Positions 1-5,540 are shown, counted from the stretch's first letter. The stretch is DNA of 5,822 nucleotides from an uncultured Clostridiaceae bacterium (GCA_949948825.1 CATLIJ010000176.1:1-5822); one strand, 5' to 3'. Notes: generated by a model not told the origin, from the letters alone. Numbers and translations are program-made.

Positions 1-1084
1 CTTTGCCGACAAAAGCCTCCTGTGCGATCCGGGTGATTCCCTCTGGCACTGCCACCCTGGATTCATTTCCTAAATATTTCAGCAATACGGTTCCGCTGAT
101 GGAGAAGTTGCCCAGTACCTGCCTGTGGATTGTCTGAACCAGGGCAGGTATGGACGGACCGGAAAGCCGGGAAATACCGGCAAGAGTGTAAGGTGTCTGA
201 TTGCATATTTGGATTTCCTTCAGGGAACTGCAGTTTTTGAAGGCATCCTGGTGAATGTGAACCTGTTCGGCGGCGAACTGCACCTTCTCCAGACAGATGC
301 AGTTGCGGAAGGCCCGACTTTCAATTTCTCTTAAGGAGGAGGGAAGCTTTACGGAAAGGATTCCCCGTTTGTCAAAAAAGCAGCTTTTTCCGATTTTTGT
401 GACCCCCTCTGGAATCTCCACATGCTTCAGGTTTGTAAGGAAGCGGGTGACGCATCTTCCTTCCAGTTCCATCATCTGAAGCACATCAAGGGCAATGGCA
501 TGGACAAGGGGAGGAACCAAAACAGCGCCTGCCGCCACCTCCACTACATTGGGAAAACGAAATACAGGACCGCCGTATAATGCGATTTCGGACAATTTTC
601 CGCAGCCATTAAACACATCGCAAAGGCAGTCTGCATCCAGCAGGGGGGAGATTTCCAGCTGTTCAAGAAGAACATCATTTAAAAAGGTCTGTCTTCCCAG
701 CCAGAGAACGCCTGGAATGTATGCTTTTACAAGGCTGTCACAGTACAAAAAGGCACAGCAGCCGGTTCTTGTCACAGAGACTGGAAGACGGATTTCCCTT
801 AAGCTGTGGCAGCGGTGAAAGGCATAATCTCCGATTTGGGTGACACCCTCGGGAATCAAAATTTCTTCCAGCTTCCGGCATCCCTTAAAGGCATTGGCCT
901 CAATCTGGCGGAGGCTTTTGGGAAGAATTACCTGCTTTACGGATACACAGCCTTTGAAGGCTCCCTCCCCAATGGTGTGAATGCCGTCCGGAACGGTCAC
1001 GGAGTCGTCTCTTCCTGTATATTTCTGGAAAATTCCGTTCTCAATCCGAAAATTGTTCTGAAATTCTGTCTGGAAATTGTTCAT
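1..1084 (-). CDS. BspA-like leucine-rich-repeat protein, C-terminal part beyond window
   Basis: This frame is open from ATG at 1084 to the left edge (361 codons, no stop), so the C-terminus is missing. The protein is built of BspA/TpLRR-type repeats (LRR_5 family) with a 23-residue period, marked by phenylalanines at residues 43, 66, 89, 112, 134 and 158, then 236, 259, 282 and 358, most within A-F-x-x-C. Linking segments read like IPEGVTxIG. About 75 residues (160-235) fit the pattern poorly. There is no signal peptide or membrane segment at the N-terminus, so it looks cytoplasmic or non-classically exported. Function is unknown; the family mostly mediates protein binding. The start was chosen because the frame upstream has no ATG, GTG or TTG before a stop near 1190. 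An AAGGAG at 1099-1104 is rather far away (14 nt). It lies 92 nt after dus with no clear promoter between, so co-transcription is likely. Confidence 0.9.
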   Translation of the reverse strand, partial: MNNFQTEFQNNFRIENGIFQKYTGRDDSVTVPDGIHTIGEGAFKGCVSVKQVILPKSLRQIEANAFKGCRKLEEILIPEGVTQIGDYAFHRCHSLREIRLPVSVTRTGCCAFLYCDSLVKAYIPGVLWLGRQTFLNDVLLEQLEISPLLDADCLCDVFNGCGKLSEIALYGGPVFRFPNVVEVAAGAVLVPPLVHAIALDVLQMMELEGRCVTRFLTNLKHVEIPEGVTKIGKSCFFDKRGILSVKLPSSLREIESRAFRNCICLEKVQFAAEQVHIHQDAFKNCSSLKEIQICNQTPYTLAGISRLSGPSIPALVQTIHRQVLGNFSISGTVLLKYLGNESRVAVPEGITRIAQEAFVGK

Positions 1085-1128
1085 GGAATTGTAATGTTCT
1101 CCTTCCCTGTTTGATGAACCGGAATCAT
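1081..1128 (-). CDS. Possible 15-codon leader peptide before the LRR gene
   Basis: A very short frame starts with ATG at 1128 and ends with TGA at 1081-1083, encoding MIPVHQTGKENITIP. Its stop overlaps the ATG of the leucine-rich-repeat gene in an ATGA arrangement, which is typical of translational coupling. An AAGGAG at 1142-1147 lies 13 nt upstream of its start. The AAGGAG serving the LRR gene lies inside it. It could equally be chance; nothing else supports translation. Confidence 0.2.
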   Translation of the reverse strand: MIPVHQTGKENITIP

Positions 1129-1176
1129 TAGAGTGTTTTCTCTCCTTCTTCTCTTGCGGACCTTCTTCTATATTTT

Positions 1177-2139
1177 TTAAGTGAATGGTATTGATTCAGA
1201 ATTGGAAAAGATTTTCCGGATAACCTCTTCCAGTTCCTCCAGGCTGCCGCTCTGGTACAGAGACTGCTTATATTGCTTTGTACCCGGCCGTTTTTTCATG
1301 CCATAGGAGGCCAGACTCCGGATATATTTCAGTGTGTAGGTTTCATCATAATATCTGGAAGCAAGGCTCATCTGCTCCAACAGGATCTGAAGAAATGTTT
1401 TTTCACAGGGAGTACCAGTTAAATCCCGGAAAATAAAAGGATTCTCCAGACCGTACCGGGCAATCATCACCCCGTCGGCTCCTGTGTCTTCCATGACTTT
1501 CCGCGCCTGTCCGGAGGAAAAAATTCCGCCATTGGCAATGACTGGGATGGAGACAGCTGCTTTTGCCTGCTCAATCTCATCATACCAGGGACGTCCGTCA
1601 TACATCATGCTTCTGGTCCTGCCGTGAATGGTGATCAGATCAGCTCCGGCTGCTTCGCACATGCGGGCAAATTCCGCGGCAATCCGATGATCCGGCCAGA
1701 CTCCGGCGCGGCATTTTACAGTGACAATCTTACCGCTTTTTTTACAGCTGCGGATCAGGGCGGCAGCTCTGGGCAAGTCAAGCATTAAGGCGCTTCCCTC
1801 CCCGCTTTTAAAAACATTGGGAACCGGACATCCCATATTAATGTCAATGATGTGATAATCCTTCAGCAGCTCCCCGCAGGCAGTGTGTTCCATCACAGCA
1901 GGGTCGCCGCCTAAAAGCTGGACAGCCTTGATTTTCTCCTTTTCCGTGGTCAGCAGCAGGCGGCAGTTGGCCCGGTCCTGATATTTCAGGCCGTTTGCAC
2001 TGGTCATTTCTGTAAAACACAGTCCTGCTCCCAGTTCATAGGCCAGCATACGAAAGGGGTAGCAGGTGTAACCGGCAAGGGGTGCCATCAGGATATTGGA
2101 TGGCAGAAGCAGATTTCCAACGCGCAGTTTTCGGATCAT
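1177..2139 (-). CDS. dus: tRNA-dihydrouridine synthase, Dus family
   Basis: This 320-residue flavoprotein would use FMN and NADPH to reduce uridines in the tRNA D-loop to dihydrouridine in the cytoplasm. The TIM-barrel signatures appear in order: MAPLAGYTCYPFR near residues 18-30 (FMN-binding start of the barrel), QLLGGDP at 74-80, DINMGCPVPNV at 99-109 with the expected catalytic Cys104, VKCRAG at 141-146, TIHGRTR at 170-176, IPVIANGG at 198-205, and GVMIAR at 223-228 for the flavin phosphate. Length is normal for the family. Two departures from the usual consensus are Cys26 where many members have Asp (GxTD) and Gly205 where NGD is usual; neither removes a core catalytic residue. ATG at 2139 is preceded by GGAGG at 2147-2151 with 7-nt spacing. 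The position modified cannot be told from sequence. It is divergent from lacI and is probably a housekeeping gene unrelated to the sugar cluster. Confidence 0.93.
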   Translation of the reverse strand: MIRKLRVGNLLLPSNILMAPLAGYTCYPFRMLAYELGAGLCFTEMTSANGLKYQDRANCRLLLTTEKEKIKAVQLLGGDPAVMEHTACGELLKDYHIIDINMGCPVPNVFKSGEGSALMLDLPRAAALIRSCKKSGKIVTVKCRAGVWPDHRIAAEFARMCEAAGADLITIHGRTRSMMYDGRPWYDEIEQAKAAVSIPVIANGGIFSSGQARKVMEDTGADGVMIARYGLENPFIFRDLTGTPCEKTFLQILLEQMSLASRYYDETYTLKYIRSLASYGMKKRPGTKQYKQSLYQSGSLEELEEVIRKIFSNSESIPFT

Positions 2140-2168
2140 GGGGTGTCCTCCGGGGATTGTTTGAATTT

Positions 2169-2197
2169 ATTTTACTTGTTTTTCCGGGCTTAGGCAA
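2169..2197 (-). promoter_or_regulatory. Predicted sigma-A promoter for dus and LRR gene
   Basis: On the minus strand, TTGCCT at 2192-2197 and TAAAAT at 2169-2174 are separated by 17 nt. Transcription would begin near 2162, leaving a leader of about 23 nt before the dus ATG with its GGAGG. The palindromic operator lies more than 40 bp upstream of this -35, so steric repression of dus by the regulator is not expected. Confidence 0.55.
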
Positions 2198-2204
2198 GAG
2201 GAAA
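2194..2204 (+). repeat. Intergenic 11-mer GCAAGAGGAAA, copy 1
   Basis: An exact 11-mer overlapping the predicted dus -35. It recurs at 2249-2259, next to operator O1, and at 4312-4322, upstream of the yiaK -35. All three copies noticed are intergenic and in the same orientation. Its function is unknown. Confidence 0.5.
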
Positions 2205-2239
2205 TTCCAATCCGGCAACCGTCAAATTTACTAAAAAGA

Positions 2240-2249
2240 CAATCGATTG
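2240..2249. promoter_or_regulatory. Operator O1, palindrome CAATCGATTG
   Basis: A perfect 10-bp palindrome with central CG lies between the divergent promoters of dus and lacI. The 18 bp at 2235-2252 (AAAGACAATCGATTGCAA) are identical to 4359-4376 in front of yiaK. It lies about 54 bp upstream of the predicted lacI -35 and 42 bp upstream of the dus -35. It may therefore act in autoregulation by upstream binding or looping rather than by simple blocking. Assignment to the neighbouring LacI-type protein is inferred from proximity and from the symmetry typical of that family. Confidence 0.75.
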
Positions 2250-2259
2250 CAAGAGGAAA
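2249..2259 (+). repeat. Intergenic 11-mer GCAAGAGGAAA, copy 2
   Basis: This exact copy begins on the last base of the operator O1 core, so its GCAA coincides with the right flank of the operator. Confidence 0.5.
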
Positions 2260-2302
2260 AGGCAGGATAATTTGGTGGAATGCACAAGAAAAGAAAAGGC
2301 TC

Positions 2303-2331
2303 TTGTGTGCATTCGCAAAATAATGTATAGT
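2303..2331 (+). promoter_or_regulatory. Predicted promoter for lacI-family gene
   Basis: TTGTGT at 2303-2308 and TATAGT at 2326-2331 are spaced by exactly 17 nt. The predicted start near 2338 gives a leader of about 25 nt before the GTG start at 2363. Confidence 0.55.
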
Positions 2332-2362
2332 AAAAGCATGAGCGATTGAGAGGTTGAGTGAT

Positions 2363-3355
2363 GTGACGATTTATGATATAGCACGGGAGGCTGGGGTGGC
2401 GGCCAGCACAGTGTCCAGGGTGATCAATAACCGGCCAGGGATTAAAAAGGAGACCCGGCAAAAGGTGCAGGTGCTTCTGAAAAAGTACAATTACATACCA
2501 GATGCAGCGGCCCGCGGGCTGGTGATGCAGTCTACCCGCCTGGTGGGAATTCTGATTGTGGATATCCGGGTGGCCCATCATACGGAAAGCGCTTTTGTCA
2601 TTGAGCAGGAGCTGACCAAACGGGGGTATTGCTGTATTACTATGGGTACCGGACCCAGGGATGAGGATAAAGCAGAGTATATCCGTATTTTGGAGCAGCG
2701 CCGGGTGGAGGGAGTCATCCTGATGGGCTCCATGTTTGAGACTGATGCAGTGCGGGAGAGCATTAAAAAGCATTTGCCCAGGGTGCCGATTGTTATGGTG
2801 AACGGGTATTTGGATCTGCCCAATGTGTCCGGGGTGATTGTAGATGAGGATACCGGGGTGGAAAAGTGCGTGGATCTTTTGTATGCCAGGGGGAAATCAC
2901 GGCTTGCCTTTGTTCTGGATTCCCGGTCCCCGTCTAATTTCCGCAAGCAGCAGGGATTTTGTGACGGGATGAAAAGGCATGGGGCAAGGGAGGAGGAGCT
3001 TTGGAAATATGAGATGAAGGAAAGCTCTGTCCAGGGGGGATATGATATTACAATGCAGATTTTAAAGGAGCGGCCGGAGATCCAGGGAATTATTTATACT
3101 ATTGATCTGGTGGCTGTAGGCGGTGTGCGCGCTGCCTATGACCTGGGGATTCCGGTGCCGGAGCGGCTTGCTCTGGTTGGAATAGACAACAGCATTTATG
3201 GAGAGATCTGTATTCCCAAGCTGACGACCCTGGATAACCGCCTTCAGGCTTTGAGCGAATCCGCTGCATCGATTTTGCGGGAGGGACTGGAGGGGAAGGT
3301 GCAGAATAAGAAACTGATGATGTTCTCGGAGATTATTGAGCGGGAGAGTACGTGA
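2363..3355 (+). CDS. LacI/GalR-family transcriptional regulator
   Basis: This is a 330-residue repressor-type regulator. An N-terminal LacI helix-turn-helix (TIYDIAREAGVAASTVSRVI, residues 2-21) is followed by a hinge helix with PDAAARGL around residues 47-54. The hinge leucine normally inserts at the central CG of the operator. A periplasmic-binding-protein-like effector domain (Peripla_BP_3 type) then runs to the end; conserved-looking blocks are FRKQQGF, VGIDNSIYGE and PKLTTLDN. The start is GTG at 2363: GAGAGG at 2348-2353 is 9 nt away. The longer TTG start at 2354 directly abuts that ribosome binding site, and the next in-frame triplets upstream reach a stop at 2339. The effector cannot be read from sequence. 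Context points to a sugar acid handled by the downstream yiaLK-dctP genes, and the four CAATCGATTG palindromes are its probable targets. A strong hairpin terminator follows. Confidence 0.92.
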   Translation: MTIYDIAREAGVAASTVSRVINNRPGIKKETRQKVQVLLKKYNYIPDAAARGLVMQSTRLVGILIVDIRVAHHTESAFVIEQELTKRGYCCITMGTGPRDEDKAEYIRILEQRRVEGVILMGSMFETDAVRESIKKHLPRVPIVMVNGYLDLPNVSGVIVDEDTGVEKCVDLLYARGKSRLAFVLDSRSPSNFRKQQGFCDGMKRHGAREEELWKYEMKESSVQGGYDITMQILKERPEIQGIIYTIDLVAVGGVRAAYDLGIPVPERLALVGIDNSIYGEICIPKLTTLDNRLQALSESAASILREGLEGKVQNKKLMMFSEIIEREST

Positions 3356-3361
3356 AGAAGC

Positions 3362-3449
3362 ACCAGAGATTTGGTTATGGTTCATGGAGCAATGTTTTGG
3401 CTTAAGCATTGCTCTATGGAGCAAATCTTTTGGTCTGTTTCTTTTTTTT
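3362..3449 (+). terminator. Long nested hairpin with T-tract after lacI
   Basis: A 12-bp inner stem pairs CATGGAGCAATG (3383-3394) with CATTGCTCTATG (3407-3418), with one G-U pair and a 12-nt loop. An outer stem pairs AGATTTG (3367-3373) with CAAATCT (3422-3428) and ACCA (3362-3365) with TGGT (3431-3434). A T-rich stretch with eight T in a row (3442-3449) follows. The hairpin begins 6 nt after the lacI stop. This fits a rho-independent terminator separating lacI from yiaL, although the T-tract starts about 8-14 nt after the stem, more than the ideal distance. Confidence 0.65.
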
Positions 3450-3462
3450 GTGTTGATTTTTG

Positions 3463-3474
3463 GCAATCGATTGC
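3463..3474. promoter_or_regulatory. Operator O2, palindrome GCAATCGATTGC
   Basis: A perfect 12-bp palindrome sharing the CAATCGATTG core lies 14 bp after the T-tract of the lacI terminator. It is centred 162 bp upstream of O3. It may be an auxiliary operator for looping, or may lie within a weak promoter (TTGATT at 3453-3458, TAGAAA at 3475-3480, 16-nt spacing). Confidence 0.7.
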
Positions 3475-3583
3475 TAGAAATAGAAAGGAAATAGGATATT
3501 ATTTTAACAAAATGGACATGAATTGTATTAAATGCACAAAAAGTATGATAAAAAAATGTGAAATAAGACAATAACAACATGCT

Positions 3584-3611
3584 TGAAATCGGAAAATAGT
3601 TGTGCTATGAT
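3584..3611 (+). promoter_or_regulatory. Predicted promoter for yiaL
   Basis: TTGAAA at 3584-3589 and TATGAT at 3606-3611 are separated by 16 nt. Transcription would start near 3618, only about five bases before the palindromic operator O3, a geometry suited to repression by steric block. Confidence 0.65.
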
Positions 3612-3622
3612 AATAATACAAA

Positions 3623-3638
3623 TTGCAATCGATTGCAA
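3623..3638. promoter_or_regulatory. Operator O3, 16-bp perfect palindrome
   Basis: TTGCAATCGATTGCAA is a perfect 16-bp inverted repeat, the most symmetrical of the four copies and probably the tightest site. It occupies roughly +6 to +21 of the predicted yiaL transcript and ends 4 nt before the ribosome binding site. Bound repressor would block transcription start or early elongation. Confidence 0.8.
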
Positions 3639-3655
3639 AAAGAAGGAGATTTGTT

Positions 3656-4129
3656 ATGATTTATGGTCATATTTTGGCAGGAGAGACAGAAGAAGCTTAT
3701 GCGGTTCCGATCCGGGATGCGATTTGCTACTGCCGGGAGACGGATGTCTCAGATATGGATGAATGTGAAATCCTGTTGAAAGGGGAAGCATGCATTGTCC
3801 GGATTTGTGACCGGATAACAGAGGCTAAGGAGAAGAAGCTTCCAGAAGTTCACCGCAGATATGCTGAATTACAGTATATGGCAGAGGGCTGCGAGCTGAT
3901 CGGGTATTATCCTGACCGGGGAGACAATCAGATTCTGGAGGACTGCCTGGAGGAGAAGGATACTTTGTATTATCAGGAAAATCCATTGGCAGGGGAGGTT
4001 ATGCTTCCCATGACTCCGGGAACCTATGCTGTATTTTTTCCAGAGGATGTCCACCGTCCGTTTTGTCAGGCAGAGGGTCCGGCAAGAGTGAAGAAGATTG
4101 TGGTTAAGATTGCTCTTGATACATTATAA
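3656..4129 (+). CDS. yiaL: YhcH/YjgK/YiaL-family protein (sugar-acid anomerase-like)
   Basis: This 157-residue protein belongs to the YhcH/YjgK/YiaL (DUF386) family, small cupin-like cytoplasmic proteins that include E. coli YiaL, the sialic-acid anomerase NanQ (YhcH) and EbgC. Two family signatures are visible: EVHRRYAELQYMAEG with IGY shortly after (residues 64-84), and PGTYAVFFPEDVHRPF (121-136). His66, Glu71 and His133 are candidate metal or sugar ligands by family analogy. Length is typical. ATG at 3656 has AAGGAG at 3643-3648 with 7-nt spacing; the longer frame from TTG at 3623 would start inside the operator and is rejected. E. coli yiaL sits beside yiaK, as here, though the order is reversed. 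A role in opening or interconverting ring forms of the imported sugar acid is inferred. It has its own promoter and operator and is followed by a 342-nt gap. Confidence 0.88.
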   Translation: MIYGHILAGETEEAYAVPIRDAICYCRETDVSDMDECEILLKGEACIVRICDRITEAKEKKLPEVHRRYAELQYMAEGCELIGYYPDRGDNQILEDCLEEKDTLYYQENPLAGEVMLPMTPGTYAVFFPEDVHRPFCQAEGPARVKKIVVKIALDTL

Positions 4130-4311
4130 GATGGTCAAAAAACTTCCTTTTGCCAGTTGAAGCGTGACGGAACAAAAAGATTTTTGTGTATGCGGACATG
4201 GAGAATGTATACAATCCGGCAGGGTTTGACAAACAGCAGCAGCTTTAATACATATTTCTTTGCGTTTTTGTGAAATGTTTACAAAAATGATTTTTGGAAT
4301 TTGTATAATAT

Positions 4312-4322
4312 GCAAGAGGAAA
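4312..4322 (+). repeat. Intergenic 11-mer GCAAGAGGAAA, copy 3
   Basis: This exact copy ends 5 bp before the yiaK -35 element and lies about 41 bp upstream of operator O4. Confidence 0.5.
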
Positions 4323-4327
4323 TCCGG

Positions 4328-4356
4328 TTGAAATAGGGCATGAATTGTGATAAAAT
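4328..4356 (+). promoter_or_regulatory. Predicted strong promoter for yiaK
   Basis: TTGAAA at 4328-4333 and TAAAAT at 4351-4356 are separated by 17 nt, with an extended -10 TG at 4348-4349. The predicted start near 4363 abuts operator O4. This is the best promoter match in the window. Confidence 0.7.
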
Positions 4357-4363
4357 TGAAAGA

Positions 4364-4373
4364 CAATCGATTG
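4364..4373. promoter_or_regulatory. Operator O4, palindrome CAATCGATTG
   Basis: This is the same 10-bp palindrome as in O1-O3, placed at about +2 to +11 of the predicted yiaK transcript. The flanks match O1 over 18 bp. Its place at the start site parallels O3 at yiaL, suggesting both promoters are blocked by the same repressor. Confidence 0.8.
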
Positions 4374-4396
4374 CAAAAATTGTAGATGCAGGAAAT

Positions 4397-4414
4397 GTAT
4401 CAAAAGTATCAAAA
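4397..4414 (+). repeat. 9-bp perfect tandem duplication in yiaK leader
   Basis: GTATCAAAA occurs twice back to back (4397-4405 and 4406-4414) in the untranslated leader. It directly precedes a small hairpin pairing TGCAGT (4415-4420) with ACTGCA (4430-4435), which lies upstream of the purine-rich ribosome binding region. Its role is unknown. Confidence 0.6.
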
Positions 4415-4471
4415 TGCAGTTAAGTTCTTACTGCAAAAGTGATAAAAAATGGAAAGGAAAGGGTTAAAACA

Positions 4472-5476
4472 ATGTTAAGAATCAAGTATGAAGAACTGTT
4501 AAAGGAGTTTGAGCGCGTACTGATCAGCAGAGGTTTTAATGAGAAGAATGCATTGGATGCGGCCACAGTTTTTGCACAGAACAGTCTGGATGGGATCTAC
4601 AGCCACGGAATCAACCGTTTCCCCCGTGTGGTGGAGTACCTGGATAAGGGGGAGATCAATCCGGATGTAGTGGCTACCTGTGAGATGTCCATGGGAGCCA
4701 TTGAGCGGTGGGAAGGCCACAGAGGTTTTGGGCCTCTCAATGCAAAGCAGGCTATGGACCGGGCCATTGAGCTGGCAAAGCAGTATGGAATCGGAATGGT
4801 GGCCCTTGGCAACAGCAATCACTGGATGCGGGGCGGCAGCTATGGCTGGCAGGCGGCAGATGCGGGATGCATCGGAATCTGCTGGTCCAATACTATGCCT
4901 AATATGCCGGCATGGGGCGGCAAAGACCGTAAGATTGGCAACAATCCTTTGATTCTTTCTGTGCCAAAGAGCAATGGGGACCATGTGGTGGTGGACTGTG
5001 CGGTGTCTCAGTTTTCCTACGGAAAGATTGAGGAGGCAAGGCTGAAGGGCCAGAAGCTTCCCGTACCGGGCGGATATGATGAGGACGGCAATTTAACCAC
5101 AGATCCTGCAGCTATTGAGAAGACCTGGAGAGTTCTTCCTATGGGATACTGGAAGGGCAGCGGCATTTCCATTTTGCTGGATTTGATTTCCACGGTTCTT
5201 ACCAATGCCAATTCTGTTCAGAAGATTGGGACCTTTGGGGATGAGATTGGTTTGTCTCAGATTATGATTGCCATTGATCCGGGCAAGTTCAATGATGCTG
5301 AGACCACAGACCGGATTGTGGATGAGCTGGTGGCAGACATCCGGTCCTCTGTTCCGGCACAGGAAGGCGGCAAAGTTTTCTATCCGGGTGAGATTGAGAT
5401 TGGCAACCGGAAGGACAACCAGGAGAATGGTATCCCAGTGATTGAAGAAAAGTGGAATGCAATTTTGGCTATGTAA
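4472..5476 (+). CDS. yiaK: 2,3-diketo-L-gulonate reductase-like, Ldh_2 family
   Basis: This 334-residue NAD(P)H-dependent oxidoreductase belongs to the malate/L-lactate dehydrogenase-2 (Ldh_2) family. It closely resembles E. coli YiaK/DlgD (332 residues as recalled), which reduces 2,3-diketo-L-gulonate to 3-keto-L-gulonate. Shared blocks are RVLISRG (15-21), YSHGINRFPR (43-52) with His45 matching the catalytic His44 of YiaK, GAIERW, NSNHWMRGGSYGWQAA (121-136), GICWSN, IGNNPLI and LPMGYWKGSG. Other Ldh_2 members (ureidoglycolate, sulfolactate or malate dehydrogenases) share the fold but not the HWMRGGSYGWQAA and LPMGYWKGSG blocks as closely, to my recollection. ATG at 4472 is preceded by AAAGG-AAAGGG (4453-4463, 8-nt spacing); GTG at 4439 is in frame but gives an unusual extension. 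It is regulated by its own promoter and O4. The dctP-like gene starts 91 nt later, probably in the same transcript. Confidence 0.9.
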   Translation: MLRIKYEELLKEFERVLISRGFNEKNALDAATVFAQNSLDGIYSHGINRFPRVVEYLDKGEINPDVVATCEMSMGAIERWEGHRGFGPLNAKQAMDRAIELAKQYGIGMVALGNSNHWMRGGSYGWQAADAGCIGICWSNTMPNMPAWGGKDRKIGNNPLILSVPKSNGDHVVVDCAVSQFSYGKIEEARLKGQKLPVPGGYDEDGNLTTDPAAIEKTWRVLPMGYWKGSGISILLDLISTVLTNANSVQKIGTFGDEIGLSQIMIAIDPGKFNDAETTDRIVDELVADIRSSVPAQEGGKVFYPGEIEIGNRKDNQENGIPVIEEKWNAILAM

Positions 5477-5504
5477 TGATTTGGCAGTAAGGTTAAAGGT
5501 GAAC

Positions 5505-5540
5505 TTTACGATACCGTGAGGGGGAACAGCGGTTCGTAAA
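5505..5540 (+). other. Intercistronic hairpin between yiaK and transporter gene
   Basis: TTTACGA (5505-5511) pairs with TCGTAAA (5534-5540) and ACCG (5513-5516) with CGGT (5530-5533), giving 11 bp with a single bulged T and a 13-nt purine-rich loop. No T-tract follows (the sequence continues AAATATAAG), so it is unlikely to be an intrinsic terminator. It may be an RNA-stability or processing element ahead of the transporter gene. Confidence 0.5.

Larger units (their letters stand above)
3356..3655. other. 300-nt intergenic region between lacI and yiaL
   Basis: This stretch holds the lacI terminator (3362-3449), operator O2 (3463-3474), an AT-rich segment (about 3475-3580) in which no supported gene is seen, the yiaL promoter (3584-3611), operator O3 (3623-3638) and the yiaL ribosome binding site AAGGAG (3643-3648). 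Confidence 0.7.
4130..4471. other. 342-nt intergenic region and leader before yiaK
   Basis: No gene is supported here. The region contains a possible minor promoter (TTGACA at 4226-4231 and TACATA at 4249-4254, 17-nt spacing), a TATAAT at 4304-4309 without a good -35, an 11-bp repeat at 4312-4322, the main yiaK promoter and operator O4, and a leader of about 110 nt. The leader has a 9-bp tandem duplication and a small hairpin. No clear terminator for yiaL was found, so some read-through from yiaL into yiaK is possible. Confidence 0.6.

Noticed and set aside
125..1114. Plus-strand open frames opposite the LRR gene
   Set aside because: They lie antisense to a clearly coding minus-strand frame with regular LRR periodicity; their translations show no domain.
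3512..3574. A 20-codon frame with a CxxC motif (MDMNCIKCTKS...) between lacI and yiaL
   Set aside because: It has no ribosome binding site, lies in AT-rich intergenic DNA between terminator and promoter, and shows no sign of selection.
3623..3638. The palindromes as CcpA catabolite-response (cre) sites
   Set aside because: They resemble the general LacI-family layout but do not fit the TGWAANCGNTNWCA consensus well; proximity to a dedicated LacI-type gene is a better explanation, though cross-binding is not excluded.
3623..3655. TTG at 3623 as the start of yiaL
   Set aside because: It would begin inside the palindromic operator and lacks a ribosome binding site, while ATG at 3656 has AAGGAG at 7-nt spacing and matches the usual family N-terminus.
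4172..4188. ACAAAAAGATTTTTGT inverted repeat after yiaL as a terminator
   Set aside because: The stem is short and contains almost no GC pairs, and no following T-tract is present.
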